Below are positions 25,778 to 34,591 of a DNA stretch of 64,000 bases, one piece after another (the first letter of the stretch is position 1; each line of letters begins with the position of its first letter). Made by a program: the position numbers and the translations under genes. Source of the stretch: Phyllobacterium zundukense (GTDB lineage: Bacteria; Pseudomonadota; Alphaproteobacteria; Rhizobiales; Rhizobiaceae); contig NZ_CP104973.1 of NCBI RefSeq assembly GCF_025452195.1, positions 1,240,001 through 1,304,000 on the forward strand, given 5' to 3'. The notes beneath the pieces are model-generated. The model had not been told where the DNA came from. It saw only the letters and a program-made list of their open reading frames with translations, and searched no databases.

Positions 25778-25852
25778 GCCAAAAAAATGGCGGGTTCGAA
25801 AGGCGGCCGCGAGGAGCCGTCGCAGGGCCCGTCAAAACAGGGAGGAAGCGCG

Positions 25853-26767
25853 ATGAAACTGCAGTTCTTTATGGGACCGGTGCTGGTCGCCGTGATGGCC
25901 AATGCGGCGGTTGCCGCCGAGAGCGTCAAAATCGGACTGATCACCAAATTTCCGGTGCCGTTCTATTCGACGATGGAGGAGGCCGCCAAAAAATACGCAG
26001 CCGACCACCCCGGGATCGAGCTCGTCACCGGCCAAGGTCAGTCAGCAACCGACATCGAAGGTCAGATCGCTCTGATCGAATCGATGATCACGCAAGGCGT
26101 CAAGGGACTGGCGATTACGCCCGTCGATCCCACCGTCGCACCCGCGCTCGACAAAGCCGTCGCCGCCGGCATCAAGGTCGTGCTGGTCGACAACAGCATC
26201 CCTGGCTGGAAAAGCCAGACGGCGCTGGTATCCACCAACAACCTCAACGGCGGCAAGATCGCCGGCGAGTTCCTGAAGACCAAGCTCAAGGACGGCGACA
26301 AGATCGCAATTCTGGAAGGCGTGCCGGGTGTGCCGGCGCTGGACGAACGCGTCACCGGGATGATGGAGGGCTTGGGCGGCGTCAAGGTCAACGTCGTCGC
26401 AAAGGGCGCGACCAACTGCACGCTCGAACTCGGCACTTCCGTCACCGAAGACATCTTGACGGCCAATCCGGATCTGAAGGCGATCTACGCGGCGTGCGGT
26501 CCGCCAATTCCCGGGGCCGTCAAGTCGCTGGCCAACGCGAATGTTGCTAACGATAAAATCATTCTTGTGGGTTTTGACGCCTGTTGCGGCGAACTTGAAG
26601 CGATCAGAGCCGGAACGGAAGATGCGAGCGTCGCGCAATTCCCGGCGAAGATGGGTGAGCTTGGCATTGCGACCGTAGTCAAGGCCATCCAGGGTGAGGC
26701 GGTGGATGCCAATGTCGACACTGGGGCGGGGCTTGTTACATCCGAAAACGTCAAGGATTTCGATTGA
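25853..26767 (+). CDS. periplasmic sugar-binding protein, module 1
   Basis: A 304-residue type-I periplasmic binding protein with a signal peptide (MKLQFF, hydrophobic core, cleavage near AVAAES). The mature domain begins VKIGLITKFPVPFYSTMEEAAKK, where ribose-type proteins have the first ligand-binding strand; ITPVDPTVAPALDKAVAAG and VLVDNSIPG follow as in RbsB-like proteins. The start at 25853 follows GGGAGGAAG. It has five Cys, including a CC pair in FDACCGE, more than usual. Last gene of module 1, followed by a hairpin. The ligand is unknown. Confidence 0.88.
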   Translation: MKLQFFMGPVLVAVMANAAVAAESVKIGLITKFPVPFYSTMEEAAKKYAADHPGIELVTGQGQSATDIEGQIALIESMITQGVKGLAITPVDPTVAPALDKAVAAGIKVVLVDNSIPGWKSQTALVSTNNLNGGKIAGEFLKTKLKDGDKIAILEGVPGVPALDERVTGMMEGLGGVKVNVVAKGATNCTLELGTSVTEDILTANPDLKAIYAACGPPIPGAVKSLANANVANDKIILVGFDACCGELEAIRAGTEDASVAQFPAKMGELGIATVVKAIQGEAVDANVDTGAGLVTSENVKDFD

Positions 26768-26774
26768 CCCAAGG

Positions 26775-26798
26775 AGCCCGACGGACTTCCGGCGGGCT
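26775..26798. terminator. hairpin after ABC module 1
   Basis: AGCCCG-a-CGGA-ct-TCCG-g-CGGGCT forms a ten-pair stem with two bulges, seven bases after the binding-protein stop. No long T run follows, so it may end the message with help or protect its 3' end. Confidence 0.5.
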
Positions 26799-26959
26799 GC
26801 TTGCGACGCTCTTGGGCTTAAGCAAGGGCGCCGCATCGGCGCGTTTGGCCTTGGTGTGCACGAGAACGAGGCATGCCTGGAAGAACGCGGTCCTTGCCCC
26901 GCAATCTCCATGCGATCCATGCGCGGTGGCCCGAGGGCGGTGATGCCATCTTCGACCCG

Positions 26960-27862
26960 CTAGGATAGGGCGTGAATGCGCAGCGAGGAGAGTAGCGTCT
27001 GCTTCGATGTGCGAAGGTGATCGCGCGCTGCCGCGAGCGCTGCGGTTTCGTCGCGCGCTTTCAGGGCCGCGATCAGTCTAAGATGTTCGTCGATTGCGGC
27101 TGCGTTACGCTCGCGTTCGTCCTTCTTATCCCACTGGTAATGGTAGTGGAAAATCAAGGAAATCACTTTCTGGAATTCGGCGACGAAGCGATTGCGCGTG
27201 ATGCTGCCTATCGCCAGGTGAAAGCGCTCGTCCAGCAGGGAAAAATCGTGAAAACGCGCATCGATTGCCGCTGCAAGCGCGCGATGCGCCTCGTCGAGCT
27301 CCTCTATCTTGTGCCAAATCTGGTGGCTGTCGGGCAGCGCGATGAGCTGCGAAATCGCATTGAGCTCAATCATCATGCGGAAATCGGAAAGCTCGATCGC
27401 GAAATCAGAAGTGAATCCAACAAGCTCCCAACCGTTTTTGGGCCGCCGTTTGACAAGGCCGAACCGGCTGAGCGACGCTAAAAACTCCTGCAGGCCGTGG
27501 ACGCTGACCCGAAACTGTCGGGCAAGTTCGGCGACATTGAGTGGCGTGCCCGGCGGAACGTCGAAGCGCAGGATCCAGTAAAGAAACTGACGTTCGAGCT
27601 CTTCGGGAGAAACCTGGCTCGCACTTACCGTCAGCCATTCGTCTTGGCGCGGCATCCGCATGAGCGCTTTCTGGCGTCCCTTCCATTGCACTACCCCGAT
27701 CATGTCCAGGCGTTCGAGGATTGAACGGATCACTGTACGGCTCACGTCAAATTGCGCAGCAAGCGCCAGTTCCGAAGCCAGCAAATCACCTGGTTTCAAC
27801 GCGGAACACTCCTCAAGAACCGCATTGAAAGTCGCCCTGAAACGTTCGTCTGTCCGCGCCAT
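26960..27862 (-). CDS. GntR-like regulator with two winged-helix domains (paralogue)
   Basis: A 300-residue paralogue of the regulator at 22941. ATG at 27862 begins MARTDERFRATFNAVLEE; the longer frame adds only unlikely sequence. The first winged helix spans about 10-60 (LALAAQFDVSRTVIRSILERLDM), the second about 95-150 (LARQFRVSVHGLQEFLASLSRFGLVKR), and the effector region has RFHDFSLLDERFHLAIGSITRNRF and ISLIFHYHYQWDKKDE. It is divergent from module 2. Both proteins keep the same architecture and motif order while the HTH sequences differ, so they probably read different operators and sense related ligands. Confidence 0.78.
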   Translation of the reverse strand: MARTDERFRATFNAVLEECSALKPGDLLASELALAAQFDVSRTVIRSILERLDMIGVVQWKGRQKALMRMPRQDEWLTVSASQVSPEELERQFLYWILRFDVPPGTPLNVAELARQFRVSVHGLQEFLASLSRFGLVKRRPKNGWELVGFTSDFAIELSDFRMMIELNAISQLIALPDSHQIWHKIEELDEAHRALAAAIDARFHDFSLLDERFHLAIGSITRNRFVAEFQKVISLIFHYHYQWDKKDERERNAAAIDEHLRLIAALKARDETAALAAARDHLRTSKQTLLSSLRIHALS

Positions 27863-27920
27863 TGCGAGAGCCTCCTGTCGTAGCTCCCAATAGACCAAAC
27901 GACAGGTGTCGACAATAATT

Positions 27921-27934
27921 AAAAACAATTGACA
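27921..27934 (+). promoter_or_regulatory. candidate -35 region of ABC module 2
   Basis: AAAAACAATTGACA, with a consensus TTGACA, lies 60 bases before the permease start. It matches the string at 23871-23886 before module 1 apart from one inserted base. No clear -10 follows at 16-18 bases. Confidence 0.4.
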
Positions 27935-27994
27935 GCGGGTGTTTCGACCTGCAGTCTGCATTTAATTATTTTATACCGCTCAGGGAGGGGCGTT

Positions 27995-29017
27995 ATGTCA
28001 GTTGAAGTGGAACGGCTTGTTGTGCCGTTAGCTGGGGTCAAAATTTCATCGGATGCCCTGCATAAGCTTTCAGCGCTATTCACGCTTTTGATGCTGGTTG
28101 GACTGTTCGCCTTCGGCAATGCCGCCTTCCTGAGCGTCGGCAACGGGCTGACGGTGCTGTTGCAAACGTCGGTCATCGGCCTGCTCGGGATCGGAATGAC
28201 GTTGGTGATCCTGACCGGCGGTATCGATCTCAGCGTCGGTTCGGTACTGGCGCTTTCCGGAACCGTGGCTGGGCTGGCGGTAAAGTTCGGAATTCCTGTA
28301 CCGCTCGGCATGGCCATGGGAATCGTGGTCGGAGCTCTGTGTGGGGTGGTCAATGGGATCGTGGTCACGAAGATGCGCATCACGCCATTTGTCGCCACAC
28401 TCGGCATGATGCTGATCGCGCGAGGCATTGCCTTGCAGATCACTGGCGCCGCTCCGATTTCGCAGTTGGGCGAGGCGTTCGGCAAGTTGGGCAACGGTTC
28501 GCTTTTCCGGGTCATCGGCATGGGTTCGAACGGGCTGCCCAAGGTCATTTTTCCGGGGATTCCCTATCCGGCGATTCTGCTTGCCGTCGTCGCCGTGACT
28601 GTCGCCTACATGCTGCGCCGCCGCTCCATCGGCCGTCACATCTATGCCACTGGTTCGAATGAGGAAGCCGCGCGGCTTTCCGGTGTCGAGGTCGATCGAA
28701 CCAAACTGGCCGCCTATGTCATGTCCGGCGCGCTCGCCGGACTGGCGGGGATCGTTTTGATGTCCCGACTGGTTACTGCCCAGCCCAATGAGGGCGTCAT
28801 GTACGAGCTCGACGCGATCGCTGCGGCCGTCATCGGCGGGGCGTCGTTGATGGGCGGGGTCGGCACCGTTTCCGGAACCATGATCGGCGCGTTCATCATC
28901 GGCGTCCTGCGCAACGGCCTGAACATGGCCGGCGTCTCAGCCTTCATCCAGCAAATCATCATCGGCTTTGTCGTCATCATGGCGGTCTATGTCGATCAGT
29001 TGAGAAGCCGCCGTTAA
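27995..29017 (+). CDS. ribose-type ABC transporter permease, module 2
   Basis: A 340-residue RbsC-like permease starting at ATG 27995 after GGGAGGGG. Family motifs are ILTGGIDLSVGSVLALSG (near 90), TLGMMLIARGIAL and VIGGASLMGGVGTVSGTMIGA (near 280). It forms the channel of the second ribose-type importer. It is only distantly similar to the permease of module 1, so the two modules are old paralogues or were acquired separately. The next gene is the binding protein, giving a different gene order from module 1. Confidence 0.9.
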   Translation: MSVEVERLVVPLAGVKISSDALHKLSALFTLLMLVGLFAFGNAAFLSVGNGLTVLLQTSVIGLLGIGMTLVILTGGIDLSVGSVLALSGTVAGLAVKFGIPVPLGMAMGIVVGALCGVVNGIVVTKMRITPFVATLGMMLIARGIALQITGAAPISQLGEAFGKLGNGSLFRVIGMGSNGLPKVIFPGIPYPAILLAVVAVTVAYMLRRRSIGRHIYATGSNEEAARLSGVEVDRTKLAAYVMSGALAGLAGIVLMSRLVTAQPNEGVMYELDAIAAAVIGGASLMGGVGTVSGTMIGAFIIGVLRNGLNMAGVSAFIQQIIIGFVVIMAVYVDQLRSRR

Positions 29018-29049
29018 CCGGCAAACTGTCTTCATCAGAGGAGGAGAAC

Positions 29050-29991
29050 ATGAAGAAGACCTTGAAAGCACTGTTTCTGGCAAGCACGATGATCGCCGCG
29101 CCCGCCACCGTCATGGCGGGGGAAATCGCGGTGATCGTCAAGACAACCAACTCGAACTTCTGGCAGAATGTCAACAAGGGCGCGTCTGCCGCGATCACCA
29201 GCCAGAGCGAACATACGATGACCTTCAACGGCCCGGCCACGGAATCCGCGATTGCCGACGAACTCAGCATGGTCGAAAACGCTATCAATCGCGGCGTGAT
29301 TGGCATCGTGCTCGCACCGTCGGATCCGGATGCACTCGCTCCGGCCGTCAAAAAGGCCAACGAAGCCGGTATCCCGGTCGCCATCATCGACTCCGCGCTC
29401 TCGGATGCCAGCAAGGGCACCTTCCAGACCTTCCTTTCGACAGATAACTGCGAGGCCGGCAAGCTTGCCGCGACGATGATGATCGACAAGGTCGGGAAAG
29501 AAGGCAAGGTGGCCGTTATGTCCTATGTGGCGGGCGTCGGCTCGGAAGTCGGTCGCGTCGGCTGCTTCGTCGATCATCTGAAGGCGAATTCCAAGCTGGA
29601 AATCGTCGGCCCATACTATTCGCAGTCCCAGATGGCGACGGCGCTCAACCAGACGACCGACGTGCTTGCCGCCAATCCGGATCTCAAAGGCATCTTCGGT
29701 GCCAACGAGCCGACCGCGGTCGGCATGGGGCGTGCAATCGTCCAGGCCGGCAAGGTGGGCCAAGTTGTCGCCATCGGATTTGACGGCAACGAAGATCTGC
29801 AGGCCTTCGTCAAGGATGGAACGCTGGCCGCGACCATGGTCCAGGGTTCCTATCAGATGGGCGAACTCGGCGTGAAGGCCATTCTCGACATCATCGGCGG
29901 CAAGAAGGCCGAGCCGCAGATCGATACGGGCGTGGTTGTCGTCACCAAGGACAATATCGCCGCTCCCGAGGCCAAGAACGTTCTCTACTGA
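29050..29991 (+). CDS. periplasmic sugar-binding protein, module 2
   Basis: A 313-residue RbsB-like protein with a signal peptide ([18 protein letters not shown], cleavage near VMAGE). The mature N-terminus [21 protein letters not shown] is typical, with the asparagine and aromatic residues that line the sugar site; [23 protein letters not shown] and [12 protein letters not shown] follow. GAGGAGGA precedes the ATG at 29050. It supplies the permease and ATPase that flank it. A strong hairpin follows the stop. Confidence 0.9.
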   Translation: MKKTLKALFLASTMIAAPATVMAGEIAVIVKTTNSNFWQNVNKGASAAITSQSEHTMTFNGPATESAIADELSMVENAINRGVIGIVLAPSDPDALAPAVKKANEAGIPVAIIDSALSDASKGTFQTFLSTDNCEAGKLAATMMIDKVGKEGKVAVMSYVAGVGSEVGRVGCFVDHLKANSKLEIVGPYYSQSQMATALNQTTDVLAANPDLKGIFGANEPTAVGMGRAIVQAGKVGQVVAIGFDGNEDLQAFVKDGTLAATMVQGSYQMGELGVKAILDIIGGKKAEPQIDTGVVVVTKDNIAAPEAKNVLY

Positions 29992-30004
29992 ACGGCGGGC
30001 CGCG

Positions 30005-30034
30005 AGAAGGTAGAGGCTCAGGCCTCTGCCTTCT
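30005..30034 (+). terminator. intercistronic hairpin after module 2 binding-protein gene
   Basis: AGAAGG-t-AGAGGC-tcag-GCCTCT-g-CCTTCT is a perfect 12-pair stem with one mismatch, followed by CTTTC. It begins 14 bases after the stop and ends 20 bases before the ATPase start, suggesting partial termination or protection that keeps binding-protein mRNA in excess. Confidence 0.6.
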
Positions 30035-30053
30035 CTTTCGTCAGGAAAAGCTC

Positions 30054-30854
30054 ATGAACGCGCAAATAACAGGATCGCGGCCGCTGGTCGAGATGATCAA
30101 TATCGAGAAGAGCTTCGGCGGCGTGCACGCAGTCGAAGACGTGTCGGTCAACCTCTTTCCCGGAGAGGTCGTTGGAGTCCTCGGCCATAATGGCGCGGGA
30201 AAATCCTGTCTGATGCGGATTCTCTCCGGTGCCATGGCGCCGAACGCCGGCCGGATCAGGATGGGGGACGAGGATGTCCGGTTTCTATCACCTCAGGACG
30301 CTCGACGTCAGGGGGTCGAGACAATTTACCAAACGCTTGCCCTTGCCGACCATCTCGATGCTCCGTCCAATCTTTTTCTCGGCCGCGAGCTGAAGACGCG
30401 CTGGGGCAATCTTGACGATAAGAACATGCTGGAGGAAGCGCGCCGGGTGCTGCATCGGCTCAACCCCAACTTCAAGAATCTGAGCGACCCGGTTTCCCGG
30501 TTGTCCGGTGGTCAGCGGCAGGTCATTGCCATTGCGCGTGCCATCTATTTCAAGGTGAAGATCCTCATTATGGACGAGCCGACGGCTGCGCTCGGACCAG
30601 CCGAGACAGCAATGGTCGCCGATCTCATCAGGCAGTTGCGGAGCGAAGGTATCGGCATCTTTCTCATCAGCCACGACATGGACGACGTCTTCGACCTCTG
30701 TGACCGTATTGTTGTGATGAATCGGGGACGCAATGTCGGCGGCTACTGCATCGAGGAAGTGACCAAGGATGATGTGCTGAGCCTGATCGTCAAGGGCGAG
30801 ATGCCCGATGGCTGGCGGCCGCGCAATGCGCCAAAACACTACAAACAGGCCTGA
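30054..30854 (+). CDS. ribose-type ABC transporter ATPase, single domain, module 2
   Basis: A 266-residue single-domain ATPase of the RbsA/FrcA type. Walker A reads GHNGAGKSC (46-54): the usual Thr after GKS is Cys, an uncommon but probably tolerated change. Signature LSGGQRQ, Walker B ILIMDEPT and switch His ISHDMDD are intact. FrcA-like features include the C-terminal [20 protein letters not shown]. It energises the permease at 27995 and is followed 24 bases later by the alcohol dehydrogenase gene, which is probably co-transcribed. Confidence 0.88.
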   Translation: MNAQITGSRPLVEMINIEKSFGGVHAVEDVSVNLFPGEVVGVLGHNGAGKSCLMRILSGAMAPNAGRIRMGDEDVRFLSPQDARRQGVETIYQTLALADHLDAPSNLFLGRELKTRWGNLDDKNMLEEARRVLHRLNPNFKNLSDPVSRLSGGQRQVIAIARAIYFKVKILIMDEPTAALGPAETAMVADLIRQLRSEGIGIFLISHDMDDVFDLCDRIVVMNRGRNVGGYCIEEVTKDDVLSLIVKGEMPDGWRPRNAPKHYKQA

Positions 30855-30878
30855 GTTCGAATTGAGGAAGGAAGACGA

Positions 30879-31874
30879 ATGTTATGTGGCACCTGCGTCG
30901 AACCAGGACGGTTCGAACTCATCGAACGGCCTCTTCCCAGGGACTTGCCGGAAGGCTGGGCTTTTGTCGACATCGCGGCGGTCGGCATTTGCGGAACGGA
31001 TTACCACATCTATACCGGCAAGCATCCTTATCTCAATTATCCACGCGTTATCGGCCATGAACTCAGTGGCCGGCTGGTCACCCCTGTAGGCGGCATCGCG
31101 GCCGGCACCCTTGTCGTGATCAATCCCTATATCGCCTGTGGCACATGCCGCGCTTGCCTGCGCGGCAAGCCCAATTGCTGCACGAACATCGCGGTCTTGG
31201 GCGTTCATCGCGACGGCGGCCTCTGCCAGCGTATTGCAGTCCCGGCGGGCAACCTCATAGCCGCCGAAGGACTCGACGAAATCCAGGCGGCCATGGTCGA
31301 GTTCCTGGCGATCGGGGCTCATGCGGTGGCCCGTTCGGGATTGGCCGCCGGCGACCGGGTTCTGGTTACGGGCGCCGGACCGATCGGCATCGGGACCGCG
31401 CTCTTCGCGCGGCTCGCAGGCGCGGAGGTTCACCTTTTGGATTTGAGCTCGCAGCGGCTGGCTTTGGCGCGCGAGAAGTTCGGTTTTCAAAATACGTATG
31501 AAGATATGTCGCGGATCCTTGAAGGCGACCGCGACGATGGCTTCGACACCGTCTTCGATGCGACGGGGGCCGCGGTAGCCATAGAGGCAGGCTTTTCATT
31601 ACTCGCGCATGGCAGCAGTTACGTGCTCGTCAGCGTCGTGAAGGATCATATTCGTTTTGACGACGCGGAATTCCACAAGCGGGAAACTCGCATCATCGGC
31701 AGCCGCAATGCCGTCCAGTCAGATTTCGAAACCGTCATGGCGGCCATCCGTGAGGACAAGATCTCCACGGCTGCCCTCTGCTCGGTGATCCTGCCGCTGG
31801 GCGACCTGCCGCAACGCCTGCCCGAACTCGCCGAGGACAGGGCCGGACTGATCAAGGCGGTGGTGAGGCTCTGA
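30879..31874 (+). CDS. zinc-dependent alcohol dehydrogenase (sorbitol/L-idonate/galactonate type)
   Basis: A 331-residue medium-chain dehydrogenase. Catalytic zinc ligands are Cys and His in GICGTDYHIYTG and VIGHELSG; four Cys for the structural zinc are seen in IACGTCRACLRGKPNCC. The nucleotide motif GAGPIGIG is at about 166. It resembles enzymes that oxidise a secondary hydroxyl of polyols or aldonates (L-idonate, L-galactonate, sorbitol), giving the first catabolic step for the sugar imported by module 2. It is the only enzyme in that operon. AGGAAGGAAGA precedes the ATG. The precise substrate is uncertain. Confidence 0.88.
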   Translation: MLCGTCVEPGRFELIERPLPRDLPEGWAFVDIAAVGICGTDYHIYTGKHPYLNYPRVIGHELSGRLVTPVGGIAAGTLVVINPYIACGTCRACLRGKPNCCTNIAVLGVHRDGGLCQRIAVPAGNLIAAEGLDEIQAAMVEFLAIGAHAVARSGLAAGDRVLVTGAGPIGIGTALFARLAGAEVHLLDLSSQRLALAREKFGFQNTYEDMSRILEGDRDDGFDTVFDATGAAVAIEAGFSLLAHGSSYVLVSVVKDHIRFDDAEFHKRETRIIGSRNAVQSDFETVMAAIREDKISTAALCSVILPLGDLPQRLPELAEDRAGLIKAVVRL

Positions 31875-32199
31875 TCCAGCGCCTAGGGATGCATCCAGAG
31901 GATAATTCGGTTTGGCATTCGGTATCGAGTCCATAGTCGAACAGCTTCGACAGGTAGTGTGCATGTCCCATGGCCTGATAATGCCGTCGCATTCTCAAGC
32001 GAAATGGCTTAGCCGCGTTTCTGGCGGCACTCGGGCCGAGAAAATCCATGCTTATTGGAAAAATTTCGACGGAACGTTTATCCGTGGGACCTTTGGACAA
32101 ACTTATAGAAATTTCCACGAAAACGAGCTGGATCTGTTCCCTATCGCAACACCGACGCATCATTTGAGGTGATTCCGCGGAGGTCTCTGCGTACTCGGC
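31875..32199. other. intergenic region, possible gene remnant
   Basis: A 325-base gap between the convergent dehydrogenase and thioesterase genes. Short ORFs exist on both strands; a minus-strand frame (31852-32163) contains MRRHYQAMGHAHYLSKLFDYGLD, which looks protein-like but belongs to no family I recognise and lacks a credible start. No RNA gene or clear terminator is seen. Confidence 0.3.
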
Positions 32200-32694
32200 T
32201 CATGTAGCCGGGCCAGAGCCGGCCTCTCTGAATCGCGTCTCGAATTCCCGTCGCAAGGCTCGCCTTGCTTCTGCGGCGCGCAAGCGTTGCTGCGCGATCT
32301 CTGTCGTTGGATTATATGGCGGCACTGCAGTTGGCTTGCCATCCGTATCGACGGCCACCATTGTGAAATAGCAGGAATTTGTGTGTCGACGCGCGCCGGT
32401 GCGGATGTCTTCGGCCTCAACCCGAATACCGACCTCCATGGAGGTACGACCGGCGTAGTTGATCGAGGCTCGAAAGGTCACCAATTCACCGACCATGACA
32501 GGCTGGCGGAACACGACCTGATCGACGGACAACGTGACCGCGTATTGCTTCGAGAAGCGCGAGGCACAGGAGAAGGCGACGCGGTCCAGGAGATTGAGCA
32601 GGGCGCCGCCATGGACCTTGCCGCTGAAGTTGGCCATGTCGGGTGTCATCAGGACGACCATTTCCATTCGACTTGTATCTGTGCCGTCATCCAT
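32200..32694 (-). CDS. acyl-CoA thioesterase, hotdog fold
   Basis: A 164-residue hotdog-fold thioesterase of the YciA/BACH type, hydrolysing acyl-CoA to free acid and CoA. The segment MTPDMANFSGKVHGGALLNLLDRVA holds the conserved HGG turn and catalytic Asp; RQPVMVGELVTFRASINYAGRTSMEVGI completes the fold. ATG at 32694 follows CGGAGGCG; eight earlier codons are excluded. It stands alone between convergent genes and the NitT-type importer and shows no operon link. It is probably a housekeeping or chain-clearing enzyme, cytoplasmic. Confidence 0.88.
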   Translation of the reverse strand: MDDGTDTSRMEMVVLMTPDMANFSGKVHGGALLNLLDRVAFSCASRFSKQYAVTLSVDQVVFRQPVMVGELVTFRASINYAGRTSMEVGIRVEAEDIRTGARRHTNSCYFTMVAVDTDGKPTAVPPYNPTTEIAQQRLRAAEARRALRREFETRFREAGSGPAT

Positions 32695-32718
32695 TGTGCG
32701 CCTCCGTTGTCCCAGCAA

Positions 32719-32990
32719 ATCAATTGGTATCAGCTATGGTGTCCCAATAGGAAGTCCGCGCAGCGTTCTGCAATCGTAATGCAGGGAACATACAATATCG
32801 CCGCTGTCATTTGGCCCTGCGAGCGGCGCGATGGCCGAGTGGAAAAACCGAACGGTCCCTGGCTGAAGAGGGATCCTACTCATACCGCTGCAACAAGAAT
32901 CGGTAAAAAAGCTCGCTAATATTGGCATGCACGTGTACGGGTGGTCGCTTCTTGTAGCGGCCACCCATCAGCCTGCATCAACTATTCCAA
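32719..32990. other. intergenic region before the thioesterase gene
   Basis: No credible gene is seen. The region probably holds the thioesterase promoter on its left and the end of the NitT/TauT-type operon on its right, marked by the hairpin listed separately. Confidence 0.4.
32939..32966 (-). terminator. hairpin after the NitT/TauT-type operon
   Basis: GGGTGGTCGCT (32939-32949) pairs with AGCGGCCACCC (32956-32966): an 11-pair stem with one G-U pair and a six-base loop, 25 bases after the permease stop. No T run follows, so strength is uncertain. Confidence 0.55.
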
Positions 32991-33767
32991 CTAGGCTGCC
33001 CGTTCCTCCGAGGCATTGGGCCGCCATTTAATGAGGCGATTTTCCATCACATCCAGTATTCGGTCGATCACTAGGACGAAAACCGCCAGGATAATGATGC
33101 CTGCGAAGACGCCGACTGCATCGAAATTGCCTTCTGCCTGGGCAATCAGGTAGCCAAGCCCTGCCGACGCGCCAAGATATTCGCCAATAATCGCACCGAC
33201 GACTGCAAAGCCGACAGAGGTGCGCAGAGAAGAAAGAATCCAACTTGCTGCCGCCGGGAAATAAACGTGGCGCAGAAGCTCGGACCGCTTGGCGCCAAGA
33301 ATACGGGCGTTTGCCAGCACCACCGGATTGACTTCACGCACACCCTGCATCGCGTTGAAGAATGTAATGAAGAAAACGAGCGTTACAGCGAGCGCAACTT
33401 TCGACCACAGGCCAAGACCGAGCCAAAGCACGAAGATCGGAGCAAGCACGACGCGCGGGATGGCGTTCAAGCCCTTGATAAAGGGGTCGAGAATGCGAGC
33501 GGCACTACGGCTAAGACCAAGCCAGACGCCAGCAGCGACGCCTAGACCTGTTCCGATAACATAGCCCAGAACGGTTTCCGTCAGCGTGATCGTCACATGA
33601 CGATAGAAATTGGGATCAATGATCCAACTGATGATCTGGTTGAAGATGTCCATGGGCGCAGGGAAAAAGAAAACATCGATGATGCCAACGGATACCCCGA
33701 GCTGCCAGCCGCCAAGAATGGCAACAAGCAGGCCCAGTTGGATAAATCGTTCAGTCGCGACGTTCAT
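32991..33767 (-). CDS. ABC transporter permease, NitT/TauT type
   Basis: A 258-residue SsuC/TauC-like permease with about six helices and the EAA coupling loop around ANARILGAKRSELLRHVYFPAAASWI. ATG at 33767 is chosen, so the gene overlaps the ATPase gene by 17 bases; the longer frame is antisense-like. Together with the ATPase and binding protein upstream it forms an importer of the nitrate/sulfonate/aromatic-acid class. The tautomerase gene in the same operon suggests an organic acid as substrate. Confidence 0.88.
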   Translation of the reverse strand: MNVATERFIQLGLLVAILGGWQLGVSVGIIDVFFFPAPMDIFNQIISWIIDPNFYRHVTITLTETVLGYVIGTGLGVAAGVWLGLSRSAARILDPFIKGLNAIPRVVLAPIFVLWLGLGLWSKVALAVTLVFFITFFNAMQGVREVNPVVLANARILGAKRSELLRHVYFPAAASWILSSLRTSVGFAVVGAIIGEYLGASAGLGYLIAQAEGNFDAVGVFAGIIILAVFVLVIDRILDVMENRLIKWRPNASEERAA

Positions 33768-34581
33768 AGCTCTTCTCCACTTCGCCGCGCAGCGACGCCC
33801 AGATATTGCGGTACAGATCCATGAAGCGCGGATCCAGTTTGATTTCGGCGACGTCGCGGGGACGCTCAAGATCGACAGGGAAGCTGTTGATAACCCGGCT
33901 GCGCGGTCCGGCGGCCAACACGGCCACCCGGTCGCCGAGGGCAATGGCTTCCTCCAGATCATGTGTAATCATGACCACGGCCCTGCGTTCCTCCTGCCAC
34001 AAACGCAAGAGCTCGTTCTGCATCAGATGGCGAGTATGGATATCGAGCGCCGAAAACGGTTCATCCATCAAAATGACCTTTGGACCGCTGATCAATGCCT
34101 GGGCCATCTGAACACGCTTTCGCTGACCGCCCGAAAGCTGATGGGGATATCGCTGTTCGAATCCCTTAAGACCCACCTTGGCAAGCCACGCGGTCGATCG
34201 CTCGCGGCGGTCCGACGTGCCTACGCCTCGAAACAGCAAGCCAAGTTCGACATTCTCGATGGCCGTTTTCCACGGTAACAGCGCATCCTGCTGGAACAGG
34301 TAGCCGATATCATTCTGAATACCCGAGACGCGATTGCCATCGATCGAGACGCTGCCGCTGGCCGGTTTGAGCAGCCCGGCAATTGCGTTCAGTATCGTAC
34401 TCTTGCCGCATCCGGTCGGCCCGACGATGGCAAGGAATTCGCCGTCCGCCACCGTCAGATTGACGTCCTCCACCGCAACAAAAGTTCCGAAGGACATTGT
34501 CACGGAGTCGATGGCAACCATCGCCTTCTTTCGTTGCGGGGCGGTTTCCTCCACCACCGGTTTTACCACTGCCAGGGCCAT
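33751..34581 (-). CDS. ABC transporter ATPase, NitT/TauT type
   Basis: A 276-residue SsuB/TauB-like ATPase. Walker A is GPTGCGKST, the Q-loop lies in GYLFQQDALLPWKT (typical of this subfamily), signature LSGGQRKR, Walker B VILMDEPF and switch His ITHDLEE. An N-terminal extension of about 20 residues precedes the domain. It pairs with the permease that overlaps it and with the binding protein 10 bases upstream, in one leftward operon. Confidence 0.9.
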   Translation of the reverse strand: MALAVVKPVVEETAPQRKKAMVAIDSVTMSFGTFVAVEDVNLTVADGEFLAIVGPTGCGKSTILNAIAGLLKPASGSVSIDGNRVSGIQNDIGYLFQQDALLPWKTAIENVELGLLFRGVGTSDRRERSTAWLAKVGLKGFEQRYPHQLSGGQRKRVQMAQALISGPKVILMDEPFSALDIHTRHLMQNELLRLWQEERRAVVMITHDLEEAIALGDRVAVLAAGPRSRVINSFPVDLERPRDVAEIKLDPRFMDLYRNIWASLRGEVEKSYERRD

Positions 34582-34591
34582 GGCTTCCTCC

